From: Antedon mediterranea
Lineage: Eukaryota > Echinodermata > Crinoidea > Comatulida > Antedonidae
DNA: 64,000 bases
Assembly: GCF_964355755.1 (NCBI RefSeq)
Contig: NC_092678.1
Coordinates: forward strand, 14,482,922-14,546,921
Direction of reading: 5' to 3'
Each line of letters begins with the position of its first letter. Position 1 is the first letter of the stretch. A program made the translations under genes and the position numbers. The notes below the pieces were generated by a model. The model was given only the letters and a program-made list of their open reading frames with translations. It had not been told where the DNA came from and made no database searches. Shown here piece by piece: positions 46,352 through 57,810 of the stretch.

Positions 46352-46939
46352 AGGCCCACATTACTGTCAAGTTTATCGCCGGCGTCAACGCACTTTCTAA
46401 GCCTATCGCCAAACCGTTTTCTCGCTGATAACAATAACAATGTATAAAGGGTTGAAAAATATGCGAGTTTTACTAAAAACTGAACCAGGCTATATATTAA
46501 CATAACTTGTATTATTTTATTTATATAATAATGATGGCCTATAATCTAGTTCGTTCTTTTTCTAAAAAAATGAATTATATACAAAAAATAAGTTAAGAAT
46601 ACAATGATATTTTCTACTTACGATTGTTTACTATTTCATTACACAGTTTATATCGACTTCCTGGTTTAAGTGTGGGAGATTATTTCAGTAAAATGGACAA
46701 TGTCATCGTTTATTTATTAATTTATATTAAAGAAACAATAAAATATTGATTTTTTAATTGAACATAAACTTTTTTAATCGTTTGGTTTTGTATAAAATGT
46801 GTTTTCTACATAAAAACTAACGGTAGCAAAATTTAATTTGGCGTTCGCGAAATAATGGTTTGTAAACAAAATTCATAAGTTTGCGCGGATCGGAGAGCGT
46901 CGTCTGCTAACACTGAGGGCGCTTTACTTTTTCTGATAT
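46352..46939. other. Unannotated stretch
   Basis: AT-rich, no ORF with motifs. The sequence GCCGGCGATAAACTTGACAG near 46360-46385 may belong to the terminus of the neighbouring gene's carrier element. Confidence 0.3.
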
Positions 46940-47475
46940 CTTAACACTAGTTGAAACAGCTGTGATACAAACGTGTATTAGCTTTGCGAACAATTGCTGC
47001 AGTCTGGTCTGTCCATGTAAGTTTCACATCAATCATGGTTCCTAAATATGTATATTTGTCAACTTGTTCAACAACTGATCCGTCAATTATAAGTGGTTCA
47101 ATTGAGGTTTTTTAATTCTGAAATCAATAATTAATTCTTTAGTTTTCTTAATATTGAGCTCTAAGTAATTATATATTTACTTCATCGAAGTAATCGTAGG
47201 TTTGTCTGACATGAAACCCGTTATTACAGTATCATCTGCATACTTGATGATGGAGCACTTAAGGTCTTCACACGCATAGTCACTCGTATAGAGTGTAAAT
47301 AAAATGGAGGATAATACATAACATTGTGAGGCGCCGGTGCTGACTTTGCATACTTTAGATTGCGCATCTCCGATCTTAATATACTGTTTTCGTTTCCTAA
47401 GGTAACTGATAAGCCATAACAACATTTTAGTGTTGACATTTAATTTATACATTTGAAAGCACTAGAAAAGTCAAT
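46940..47475 (-). pseudogene. CR1-like LINE reverse transcriptase fragment
   Basis: The minus frame 47452-47177 shows SYLRKRKQYIKIGD, GASQCYVLSSILFTLY and IIKYADDTVITGF. The usual APQG box reads ASQC. A second frame at about 47110-46960 continues with VDKYTYLGTMIDVKLTW and IVRKANTRLY. It lacks endonuclease and C-terminus. Confidence 0.65.
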
Positions 47476-47639
47476 AAAAGTTGATATGATGAAATATTAT
47501 CTTTTATAGAATAAGTGTGTCTCGCCAATTTAACATCATAATAATCGAGGGTCATTCACACATATGTATTTACATAGTAGTCTTTCAATTGTTCTGTTTA
47601 TTTTTAAGCTGGTTAGAATATAATTATTATTCTTGAAAT

Positions 47640-48486
47640 AATGTCAATTTGAAAATTTACCTGAATCTGATAACCAAAGTTCTAAACAGAGACTGAAGGA
47701 AGACAGGGTTGCTATTGAGAAATTATTCAATGAGTTGCTAGTGATTGAGGGAGTTGAAATAACAGAAGTGGGAAATACACGGAAGACGGGTGTAGAATGG
47801 CAAGAGTTTTTTTGGATAGCCTGAAAAGTAAAATGGAAGTGATGGTAAATGCAAAAAAACTTAGACGCACGCATTTCTAAAGAACATATATATTAATCTT
47901 GATAGATCAAAAAAAGAGAGGCAAATGAACTATGAGTTAAGACAGGAACTAAGAACAAGAAAAGTTAACGGCGAGATTAATCTTGTTATAAGAAGAGGTA
48001 AAATTGTGAAGCGGGATAGCGAACTGGCGTTTGATCGTTTTCGAGGCCCTAGTTCATCATCATAAAGAATTTTCGAATATAGAATTTTTTAGTTTGGAAG
48101 AAAATTATTTTAAGTGAAACACAAATTTATAAGAAGAAAAAAATGTACAGAGGACAAGAGAAATTTTAAAACTTTTATAGAAGGAATAAAGCAGAAGAAA
48201 TCTAGTATAAGAAACGATGACATTGTTGATTTTCATGAGAAGTCGTTGACTTTTCTTTACACAAATGCAGATGCCTTGAGAAATAAAATAGGTGAGTTGC
48301 GTGATAGTACAAATCAAAAAACTTGATGTGGTTGCAATAACAGAAGTAAATAACAAAACTTGTACAGACATATTGGAAGTTGAGTTAAGCATCAAGTGAT
48401 ATACACAATTTGATTCTGGCAGAAGTGATAGAGGTGTGGTGATTTTAGCAAAGGAAGAGCTGAAATGCCAGTATCTGTAACGAGTT
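47640..48486 (+). pseudogene. CR1-like LINE copy A, 5' part (ORF1 end and endonuclease start)
   Basis: 47860-48010 encodes RISKEHIYINLDRSKKERQM and INLVIRRGKIVKR, the C-terminus of the ORF1 protein of CR1/L2-type LINEs. 48240-48300 gives LTFLYTNADALRNKIGEL, the endonuclease start, and after a frameshift DVVAITEVNNKTC. The element is interrupted at about 48487 by the palindromic element and resumes near 51985. Confidence 0.6.
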
Positions 48487-48499
48487 ACTAAACCAAATT

Positions 48500-48910
48500 T
48501 TCACTTTTCAGGTATATCTCTGCTAAAAAGGCACCTAGAGTTCTGATTTTAGGTGCAAATTATATGGTAGTGGGGTCACCAAACATACTGGTATAACTAA
48601 CATTTTGATTCCATGGCGGCCATGTTGGATTTCAAAATTGCGGATTTCAAATTTCCATTTTTCAGGTATATCTCTGCTAAAAAGGCACCTAGAGTTCTGA
48701 TTTTAGGTGCAAATTACGTTAATGGGGTCACCAAACATATTGGTATTTAACTGACATTTTTATTGTATGGCGGTCATTTTGAATTTCAAAATGGCGAACT
48801 CAAAATGATTCAGTACGGTACCTACAGTTATAATTTTAGGTACAATGTATAATAATTATAGTATTGAGGTCAACAAACATATTAGTATAACGTCATTGAT
48901 TACATGGCGG
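48500..48910 (+). repeat. Left terminal 154-bp repeats of the palindromic element
   Basis: The motif TCTGCTAAAAAGGCACCTAG occurs at 48519 and 48673, 154 bases apart, with a diverged third unit to about 48910. Each unit holds ATGGCGGCCAT-like text. Confidence 0.8.
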
Positions 48911-48999
48911 CCATTTTGAATGTAGCTCAACCCGTAGTGGCTTTACACTATTTGTTTACGTTCATAATTACATGTATTTAACACGGACACTTATTGTAG

Positions 49000-49905
49000 G
49001 TTACATTTTCCCTGGCAACCACACAGCTCTGTATATCGTAAATCACTCTTTCTGCATTTACAGCATCCAAGATCACAGTCGGTGTGTCCAAAGCGAATTA
49101 AAACCTTTGTGACATCTGAAAGTTCTCCAAGCAATGAATCCAAGCTGTACTAAATTTGTTGCCGTCCTTCCTCTATCCCCAGTTCGCTGGGTCCTATTCA
49201 ACCCTGAATACATCTAGACAGTCGTACCACTTCCTGGCTTCCGTTTCACATGTTCTCTTAATGCCGCAGATGTTGGGGGATATTTTCAATAGTCTTTCTC
49301 TTGTTGTAAAAAGATATCGTATTGCATCATTAAATGTTCTGCAGTACACATAGTTACAACAAACTGTTCTAGATAATCTGTGTCTGTTTCACTAACATGC
49401 CCTACAGACAATGACATCCTCTCAAAAACTGGAGTCATACAGTACATGGCATCTTTTTCAAAGTCTCGTCAAATGTATCTTTACCTTTTCCTTAAACAGA
49501 TGAAGTTCTATCACAACCGCTAATGGTATGAAAGAACAAGTAAGCGGCTGATGTTTGTGATCCAAGAGAAGAAGCAATCTCGTGTATTGGGATGTACTTC
49601 AAGTGCTTCCCCACTCCAAATTCGATCAGAAGCTCGTGGATGCCAGATATTCTGTGGAAAGCTGACAACAACATCACTGTGTACCAGTCTTGACAATGCG
49701 TGGAAAATTTCAGCGGCAAGTTTAACGTGAACAAACATACGTTCATCTGCCTCTTCTATGTTACATGGCATCAGCGATTGTATATTTACTGGTTTGTTAC
49801 AGCTCTGTCTCCCAAAGATCCTACAAACATTCCGTGATTTGTGCCAATGTTCTCTACTACTTCAGTTACAATAAATGAAAACCACTCCGATTTGTTGTCA
49901 TCAAA
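49000..49905 (-). pseudogene. Transposon-type protein, left-arm copy
   Basis: On the minus strand from about 49780: CNIEEADERMFVHVKLAAE, then FHRISGIHELLIEFGVGKHL, IPIHEIASSLGSQTSAAYLF and HTISGCDRTSSV. Near 49360-49200 comes a block with ICGIKRTCETEARKW, and near 49120-49010 a Cys-rich end. Frameshifts separate the blocks. From memory, the series 'EADTR...DTDVVVL...LWI.FG.GK...HEIA..LG...GCDT.S' followed by a Cys-rich tail is common in mobile elements of corals and echinoderms; its catalytic role is unknown to me. This arm keeps a central segment that the other arm has lost. Confidence 0.55.
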
Positions 49906-49989
49906 TCTAAAAAAATGTGGTCCAATTGTTGGGCATGCTCCCGCTGGCTTTAACGACCATCCTTACACCACAAACGCGGTTTGAACGTG

Positions 49990-51010
49990 TACCAGACTTT
50001 AAACTGTCATTTAAGTATATATCGAAAAACAAATCTAGTCGTGTCACTGATCGAAGTTGACACAAATCACGGAATGTTTGTAGGGTCTCTAGGAGACAGA
50101 GCTGCAACAAACCAGTCTGTAAATATACAACTGATGATGCCACGTAACATAGAGGCAGATGAATGTATGTTTGTTCATGTTAAACATGCCGCTGAATTTT
50201 TTCTGCGCATTCTTGTCAAGACTGTAGACAGTGATGTTATTGTTATTGCATTGTCAGCTTTCCACAGAATACCTAGGATCCACGAGCTTTGGATCGAGTT
50301 TGGAGTGGGGAAGCACATCCCAATACACGAGATTGTTTCTTCTCTTGGACCACAAGCATCAGCCGCTTACTTGTTTTTTTCATTCCTTTAGCGGTTGTGA
50401 TACAACTTCATCTGTTCAAGAAAAAGGTAAAGCTACATTTAACGAGACTTGGAAAAAGATGCCAAGAATGACTTCAGTTTTCGATGTGCTGTCATTGTCT
50501 GTAAGGTAAAGTGTCGAGACCTAAGCTAATTATAATGGCCGTGGTGCCCATGTCCATTTCTTTAGCGTTTGAGCCAGACTCCACTAAGTGTGTATGTTTG
50601 TGGGAGTACGCCACTCATCCCGCACAAACGAGTCTGATTTACCTTCCCAGTACTTTTTACATACCGGTACCCATTTCTATCATCTGGGTGGGGAGGAACA
50701 ATGTGGATAAAGAATCTTACTTAAGGACTCAACACTGCAGTGACCGACCGGGCTTGAACTAGCAACCTATTGATTGCAAGTCCAATGCTCTAACCACTGC
50801 GCCACAGTGCTCCACACTCCATTGTCTGTAGGGGATGTTAGTGAAATAGTTCATTGCTGGAACTTTCAGATGTCACAAAGGTTTTAATTCGCTGTGGACA
50901 CACCGACTGTGATCTTGGACGCTGTAAATGCAGAAAGAGTGATTTACGAATATGATGTACATAGCTTTGTGGTTGCCAGGGAAAATGTGACCTACAATAA
51001 GTGTCCATGT
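49990..51010 (+). pseudogene. Transposon-type protein, right-arm copy
   Basis: The plus frame 49981-50391 shows MPRNIEADECMFVHVKHAAE, VKTVDSDVIVIALSAFHRI, HELWIEFGVGKHIPIHEI and SSLGPQASAAYLFF; a one-base shift leads to SGCDTTSSVQEKGKATFNE (50390-50450). After a SINE insertion the frame resumes with LSDVTKVLIRCGHTDC, DLGRCKCRKSDLR and a further CGCQGKC, a Cys-rich tail. The DSD in VDSDV may correspond to the family's 'DTD' box. Two in-frame stops lie in the tail. Function is unknown. Confidence 0.6.
50507..50819 (-). repeat. tRNA-derived SINE with 14-bp target duplication
   Basis: The minus strand starts GAGCACTGTGGCGCAGTGGT, with A box TGGCGCAGTGG and B box AGTTCAAGCCC 45 bases on. The body contains AATGGGTACCGG and extends to about 50507. 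CATTGTCTGTARGG flanks it on both sides (50493-50506 and 50820-50833), so this is an RNA-mediated insertion into the right-arm gene. The left arm lacks it. Confidence 0.8.
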
Positions 51011-51099
51011 TAAATGCATGTAACTATAAACATAAACAAATAGTGTAAAGCCAGTACAGTTGGAGTTACGTTAAAAATGGCCGCCGGCGGCAATGCAAT

Positions 51100-51835
51100 C
51101 AATATGTTTGGTGACCCATTACCACATAATTTGAACCTAAAATCAGAACTCTGTGTACCTTTTTAGCAGAGATATACCTGAAAAGTGAAAATTTGGGTCC
51201 GCAATTTTGAAATCCAAAATGGCCACCATGCAATCAAAATGTTAGTTATACTAATATGTTTGGTGACCCCATTACCATATAATTTGCACCTAAAATCAGA
51301 ACTCTAGGAGCCTTTTTAGCAGAGATATACCTGAAAGTGAAAATTTGAAGTCCGCCATTTTGAAATCCAACATGGCCGCCATGCAATAAGAATGTTAATT
51401 ATACCAATATGTTTGGTGACCCCACTACCATATAATTTGCACCTAAAATCAGAACTCTAGGTGCCTTTTTAGCAGAGATATACCTGAAAAGTGAAAATTT
51501 GGGGTCCGCCATTTTGAAATCAAACATGGTCGCCATGCAATCAAAATGTTAGTTATACCAATATGTTTGGTGACCCCACTTCCATATAATTTGCACCTAA
51601 AATCAGAACTCTAGGTGCCTTTTTAGCAGAGATATACCTGAAAAGTGAAAATTTGGGGTCCGCCATTTTGAAATCAAACATGGTCGCCATGCAATCAAAA
51701 TGTTAGTTATACCAATATGTTTGGTGACCCCACTTCCATATAATTTGCACGTAAAATCAGAACTCTAGGTGCCTTTTTAGCAGAGATATACCTGAAAAGT
51801 GAAAATTTGAAATCCTAAATGGCGGCTTTCCCCTG
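51100..51835 (-). repeat. Right terminal 154-bp repeats of the palindromic element
   Basis: TTTTAGCAGAGATATACCTG occurs at 51161, 51314, 51467, 51621 and 51775 (spacings 153, 153, 154, 154). The last two units are almost identical, including a shared TGGTCGCCATGCAATC. They are inverted relative to the left repeats. Confidence 0.9.
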
Positions 51836-51984
51836 ACCAAATTTTGTGCAACCTTTCCATTTCATGTTTTTGACACCCTATTGAATAACTGTGCAAAGTT
51901 TCAAAATATTATCACAATTTGAAGGATTTGCCTAAAATATGCACCTTAAAATGCCTACTATAAATGGTATTTGTTATTTCATCA

Positions 51985-53755
51985 TGATAGGAGATTTTAA
52001 TTTTCCTGAAATTGATTGGATTTCTTGGAGTACAATAAAAATGAAACACATAAAAGTAATCGGTTTATAGAATGATAGAATGCCTTAGAGAAAATTTTTT
52101 ATGCCATTGTATACAGCAACCAACACGATTTCGAGATGGTCAAACACCTAACATACTCGACTTAGTAATCACAATGGATGAAACCAAAATAAGTGATATT
52201 GAGATAGGTCCACCATTAGGAAAAAGGGACCACGTAACAATCTTGTTTTCAAATGACTGTGTAACTAAAATACAAGAGAAAATGGAATACAAGATAAATG
52301 TCAATAAGGGTGACTATATTAATATGAAAAATTGATTACTGAGGTGGACTACCAATTTGAAAATACAAATGTTGAAGAGGCCTGTGAAGCTTTAAACCAA
52401 TCAATAAGAAATGCTGTTCAGATCTGTATTCCAAAGTCAAACATAAAAAAAGAAAATCAACCTATCTGGATGACTGGTGACGTTCAGATGAAATTAAAAT
52501 GAAACACAATGCATGGAAAAAGTTTACAAGGTATCGATAACAAAAAGATTATGACAGTTACACAAAGGCAAGAAATATAGTAACGGGTGAAAAAAGGGCA
52601 GCAAAGATTGCACTGGAGCGGAAAATATGCAATGAAGTAAAAACTAATCCTAAACGATTCTGGAAATATGTAAGAGAAAAAACCAAAACAACTCAATCTA
52701 TTGGATTGGTGAAGGATGGAAAGGGTAATATGGCTGATGACAATCAGCATAAAGCTGAAATTGTTCACGCATTTTGCACAAGTGTATTCACAAATTGAAT
52801 TGAAATATTTTTAATAGTATTGAATGAAGACCTCGAGTCATTGTCAGAAGTTACACCAAGAGTTGAAGTGGATGACCATTTGTATTCAATCGAAGTGACA
52901 AAGGAGGAAGTGCTTACATGCCTTCAGCAGATGAACTCAAATAAATCAGCTCGACCAGATGACGTGCATCCAAGAGTACTGAAGGAACTTAAAGAAATTG
53001 TTGCAACTCCATTAACGTCAATAAACAACATTAATCACTATCGACTGCACAGTTACCGGAGTGCTGGAAATGTACCAATGTAGTACCAATGTTTAAGAAA
53101 GGGGACAAGACGGAGGTTAGAAACTAAAGGCCAGTAAGTTTGACATCTGTCATATACAAACTTTTGGAATCAATTGTGAGAGACAAAATTATACAGTTTC
53201 TAAATGATAGAAACATTATTACAAAAGCACAGCATGGGTTTCGGAAAGGTAGATCTTGCGTCACACAATTGCTGGAGGTGATGGAAAAATGGACAAAATT
53301 GCTGGATTCAGGGGAAAAATTGGATGCAGTATATTTGGATTTCAGTAAAGCGTTCGATTATATCTCCCACCAAAGATTAATAACAACATTGAAAGCGTAT
53401 GGAATAAAAGGAAACCTACTGAGATGGATACAGCAATTTTTGACAGGGAGGAGACATTCATATTCTTAATGGTCTACGGTTAAAAGTCCCTCAAGGCAGC
53501 GTGTTAGGCCCTTTATTGTTTATAATTTTCATAAATGACCTACCTGATGCAGTTAAATCTAAAGTATGGATGTTTGCAGATGACACTAAGATGTTTAATG
53601 TTGTGCATGAAAACAGAAATGATACAGTTCAAAATGATCTCACTGAATTCAACATCAATAAATGTAAAGTAATACATCATGGAAATTCAAATCCACAAAT
53701 GCAATCCACTATGACAACAGACAAAGGTTCCATATTTCTATCTTAGGAAGATATT
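51985..53755 (+). pseudogene. CR1-like LINE copy A, 3' part (endonuclease end to reverse transcriptase)
   Basis: 51988-52030 gives IGDFNFPEIDWISW, the GDFN box of the endonuclease. 52072-52260 gives CIQQPTRFRDGQTPNILDLV and PPLGKRDHVTI (S/R-D-H box). The linker has FWKYVREKTKT and AEIVHAFCTSVFTN. The reverse transcriptase shows VPMFKKGDK, KAQHGFRKGRSC, LDAVYLDFSKAFDYI and VPQGSVLGPLLFIIFINDLP (51-aa later MFADDTKMF). Several shifts and stops break it. About 20 codons after the FADD box are deleted relative to copy B, and similarity ends at about 53755, before the C-terminus. Confidence 0.75.
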
Positions 53756-54836
53756 TTATAGAGTTTTTTTTTTTTAAATTTATGATTTCAACAGTAGATT
53801 TTCAACTCGATTTCAATTCTTCCTGAAGCAATTTCCGGGTTCACCTTGCAACAACCTGGTTTCAACTATTTTCTCTTTTTGATACACAAGGTAGCAGTTA
53901 AAATAATAGATTTAACCCTAAAGGTGACTGAAAACAGGCACTTTCCATAAATCAATACAGTGTTCCTTTGGAAGAAGGAAGACAAAAACCGATAGTAGGA
54001 CTAAGTTGCATCCATTTCAGTTTTTGTTTATTTTAGGAACCGACCGCGCATGTGTGAAGGTACAGTAGTTAAAAAATAAAAATTATACTGCAAATTATCA
54101 AATTAAGTAAACGCCATAAAGAATCGGAGTGGTAAATAGTATTATAAAATTACATAGGGAGATTTGATGATAAGACATTTTGTTTAAAATCGAGTGAAAT
54201 CCCGATAGTGGATTGAGTAAGCTGGCAGGAATAACTGTATGCTATTTGTGTCCCGTTAGGACCGAAATGTGTGCTCATATTGCAAGCCGTAATGTCTTCT
54301 TTCTTGGGCCCACTCTGTCACGGCAGTTAGTTTCAAAAGATGTTTAAATTAAATAATGTAATAATAATTGTTAGTATGGTATTTAATTGAATAAACGCCT
54401 CTCCAATAAAACATCACTTTGAATACTAATCGTTATGCTATTTGTAGTAGAATTCATCGCACTATTATCTACAATTTACAAAGCAGTTGTTGTTTTTTTT
54501 TACCACTTTTTATATATTAGAGGATTTCATTTGATTATAAATGTTACCATATTATTAAAACTAAAAAAATTAACATATATCTCTCGAATAAGCACCTCCC
54601 TCAAATGAACTCCGCCTCCCCTAAAGGGCCCTACCAAACAATAAACACTATACTTTAAAATGTTATTAATCATCTAAAACACTGTGAAACAAAGTAGTTT
54701 AGTTTTACGAATGTCAAGCATTTTCAATAATGGTAACCGACAGAGAACGTACAAGGAGAACATTTCTATCATTCCGAGAACCATTGTCTACACTTCCTAG
54801 AGGGGGAGACAGCAAAGCAAGCTCACCCTCTAGTTA
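53756..54836. other. Unannotated stretch between two LINE copies
   Basis: There is no ORF with motifs. It contains CGAATAAGCACCTCCCTCAA near 54595 and GAATAAACGCCTCTCCAATA near 54389, which resemble each other and may be ends of a small element. It separates two overlapping copies of the same LINE segment. Confidence 0.4.
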
Positions 54837-54916
54837 TTTATAATTTTCATAAATGACTTACCTGATGCAGTTAAATCTAAAGTATGGATGTTTGCAGACG
54901 ATGTTTAATGTTGTGC
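54837..54916 (+). pseudogene. CR1-like LINE copy B, left piece
   Basis: It duplicates 53520-53612 (FIINDLP-to-FAD region, TTCATAAATGACTTACCTGA) with a small deletion at the FADD box. It is cut after ATGTTTAATGTTGTGC by the second LINE; the continuation of copy B is at 58647. Confidence 0.75.
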
Positions 54917-54984
54917 GCCGGACTTGGCGGTCAGACCTCGACAGAACGTCTTCAATTTTAAATCTATTGTTTGTGTTTGTAAAG

Positions 54985-56168
54985 TGGATTTGGGATTTTT
55001 ATCTATGCCTTGTTGTTTTTGTGGTATCCGTGGAGTTTATTGTGTGAAGGGGGTTGTGTTTTTGTCGTGTTTTGTTTTATTTTTAACTGTTATACTGGAT
55101 ATACAATTCCAGGCCCCAAACATTAACCGTGACGCCATATCGCAACAACCTGCATGCCGTGCAGGCGATGTGTGGAATGTTAGCACAACAATCAACGATC
55201 AAAATGGAATGTCAGGCCTAGGTGGCCCAGGCCCTCTTAGGACTTTCACTCGAGAGGAATTAATTCGCCTACAACCAGATGTAACTATAAAGCCAATTGA
55301 TCTTAAAGCGATTCCTATTCACTATATTATACACAAAAGGAATAGAGGATTCAGAGGAGGTATTAAGGCACGGGTAAGAAGAAGGAATTACAATGACTAT
55401 AGTAGATTTAAACCAGCATTGCCCACGATAATTTTTGGTAATGCTAGATCGTTAAGAAACAAAATGGATGAATTATTAGCGTGTTGTAAATATCGAAATG
55501 AATACCGAAATGTGTGTGTGATATGCATATCAGAAACATGGTTTTGCAATACCGATCCGGATAAATTGTTAAGTATTGATGGGTTTTCCTTATTTCGTAT
55601 GGATAGGAGCAGGTATGTCACCGGTAAAACTAAAGGCGGCCCTGGGGTATATGTATCTACGTGAATAATAAATGGTGCAGAAATGTTTCGGTGAAGGAAC
55701 AATATTGTTCTGTTGACATTGAATTGTTGACAATTTCGTTGAGACCGTATTATCTTACTATATATTACTTGTGCGTATATCCACCCAAATGCTAACGACA
55801 TGATCGCGGCACAGAAAGTATCTGAGGTTATTCGCAGGATGGAGAAGATTGCACCAGATGCACCAAACTTTGTGATGGGCGATTTTAACAAAAGCTGCAA
55901 GATCAAGAAGTTCCTACCCGAGTATAGACAGTATGTTAAATGTGCTACTAGAAAAGAAAATGTATTAGATAAGTGTTTTGGGAATATTAGTGAAGCGTAT
56001 ACGGCTTATAAATTACCAGGTATAGGAAATTCTGATCATAATTGTATTAATCTTATTCGGAAATATAAACAGAAACTTAAACAGCAGAAACCTATTGTTA
56101 TAGAAAGATTAGTGTGGTCTGAGGATAAGGTTAATGAGTTAAAAGGGTGTTATGAAGCCACTGATTAG
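54985..56168 (+). pseudogene. Second LINE: N-terminal region and APE-type endonuclease
   Basis: Open from about 54924 to 55664 without an ATG at the start. From about 55425 the nuclease begins, with IIFGNARSLRNKMDEL and VICISETWF (the N and E boxes) and a GGPGVYVST stretch. A stop/shift near 55664-55800 is followed by VMGDFNKSCKIKKFL (GDFN box), RKENVLDKCF and GIGNSDHNCINL (SDH box). An Arg-rich basic patch (RGGIKARVRRRNYN) precedes the nuclease and may bind RNA. Confidence 0.7.
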
Positions 56169-56171
56169 AAT

Positions 56172-57355
56172 ATGTTTATGGAATCTTCGGAAACTTTAAA
56201 TGAGGCTACAGTAGCAATTGTTGAATACATAAAATTCTGTCAAAATCTGATCTTACCCAAAAAGAAAATTAGAATATTTAATAATAATAATAATAAGCCT
56301 TGGCTCACAAAAGATGTAAGAAAGGAATTACTTAAGACATATATTGCATCCAAAAACAAATGCAACGAGATGGAAAAGAAAAGGATTCAAAAATGTGTAA
56401 ATAAGAAAATCAAAGCATGTAAAAAAGAATATAGAGAAAAAAATGAGAACAAATTCAAGTGCCGGGACACCCGTCAGGCCTGGAATGGAGTTAGGAAAAT
56501 TACAGTTATGGGGAAGAAAAATAATGAAATTGAATACAGTTTTAAACCAAATGATTTTATTATTTTTTATTCTAGATTTGATGAAATAAGTTTTAAATGT
56601 GAAATGACTGCATCTGCTGAAGGGTTTAAAAATGAAATGAATGATAAAAGTACAATAAAAATTGATGTAGATGATGTCAAGAAATATATTATGGAAAGGG
56701 TAAATGTTAGTAAAGCAAAGGGTCCGGATGGTGTATCAGGGCGTTTGATTAGATCATGTGCCTCTCAGCTTTCACCAATAATAAGCCAGGTTTTCCAGTG
56801 TTCACTGAACACGGGGGTGGTACCTGATCTATGGAAGGTCTCTGAGATTATACCTGTTCCGAAAATGTGTAACCCTAAAATCATTAACGACTTCAGACCA
56901 GTGGCATTAATATCTATTCTAATGAAGATCCTTGAGAAAATTGTTAGAAGTCAACTAATGTCTGAATGTAGTGATTGTATGGATAATAACCAATTTGCAT
57001 ATAAATGTAATAGAGGGGTCGATGATGATATTATAACCTTGTTAGACCTGGTGGTTTTACATTTAGATAGGACCTACAGTATGCTCGATGGCTATCCATA
57101 GACTGTTCATCTGCATTTAATTTGATGCAGCCTCATATTTTAATGAATAAAATGTCTTAATGGAAGGTTAATCCTTACCTTGCTCTATGGGTTGGTGATT
57201 TTCTTACAAATCGGCTACAGTATGTTAAAGTTGGTAAATCTATGTCAGAGATTAGAAGGATCAACACTGGTGCACCCCAAGGGTGTTGTCTGTCACCAAG
57301 TTTATTTACAATATATACTAGTGAATGTCGATCTTCATGTCATATCAACCGATTG
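56172..57355 (+). pseudogene. Second LINE: reverse transcriptase, first part
   Basis: A linker with PKKKIRIFNNNNNKPW and KACKKEYREKNENKF leads into the fingers (VSKAKGPDGVSGRLI, DLWKVSEIIPVPK, INDFRPVALISI) and MDNNQFAYKCNRGVDDDI. A shift near 57100 moves the palm to another frame, where VGDFLTNRLQYVKVG and NTGAPQGCCLSPSLFTIYT (57262-57318) are read. The MITE at 57356 cuts the gene before the YADD box. Confidence 0.75.
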
Positions 57356-57810
57356 TGCTACTGTCCCTAGGTGATATCTGTATAACTATAGAAAATTATC
57401 CACGTTGCTGTCTGCATAAATGCTGTACTTTTAACACCGTACACTGTCATGTAGCACAGTGTCTGTTGACAATTTACAATGAGTTTATTACCTGAATTAT
57501 TTTCTATTATAAAAAATTACTTCCTAAATATACTAAACCTAACCCTATAAATAATCTCCCTCAACTATTAAAAAATTTAAGAATTAAAAAAAAAGCATGT
57601 TATTTAAAGACCTTGAACCGAGGGCTCCAGTGTGCAACATTAAAGCCTTTGCCACAAGACCAAACATTTCGGTTGGCAAACGGTGTTTGTATTTACTCTA
57701 TATAGCACCCTCTATAATACTGTATTATATGTATGTTAAAAGTACAGCATTTATGCAGACAGCATACACTTGCTGATAGTTATACAGATACATACCTATT
57801 GACAGTAGCA
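57356..57810. mobile_element. MITE of 455 bp with ~80-bp inverted ends, inside the second LINE
   Basis: The left end TGCTACTGTCCCTAGGT, then ATCTGTATAACTATA and CTGTCTGCATAAATGCTGTA, is mirrored by the right end read backwards (TGCTACTGTCAATAGGTATG ... CTGTCTGCATAAATGCTGTA). It separates GAPQG from the YADD box of the LINE. There is no coding content. Target duplication is not clear from the flanks. Confidence 0.75.

Larger units (their letters stand above)
48487..51984. mobile_element. Palindromic transposon-like element, 3.5 kb, with inverted genes
   Basis: The two halves are inverted copies. The left arm (about 48487-49905) and right arm (about 49990-51835) each hold part of the same protein, read outward from the centre. 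At both outer ends lie tandem 153-154 base repeats with TATCTCTGCTAAAAAGGCAC (left: 2 copies plus a diverged third; right: 5 copies). About 150 extra bases follow the right repeats. The element splits a LINE between its endonuclease start and its GDFN box. No clear target duplication is seen. Confidence 0.7.

Noticed and set aside
54389-54640. Short inverted CGAATAARC(A/G)CCTC motifs as a MITE
   Set aside because: Only two loose matches in the same orientation and no defined ends.
55397-55906. Minus-strand frame of 169 codons
   Set aside because: Antisense to the endonuclease of the second LINE; no motifs of its own.
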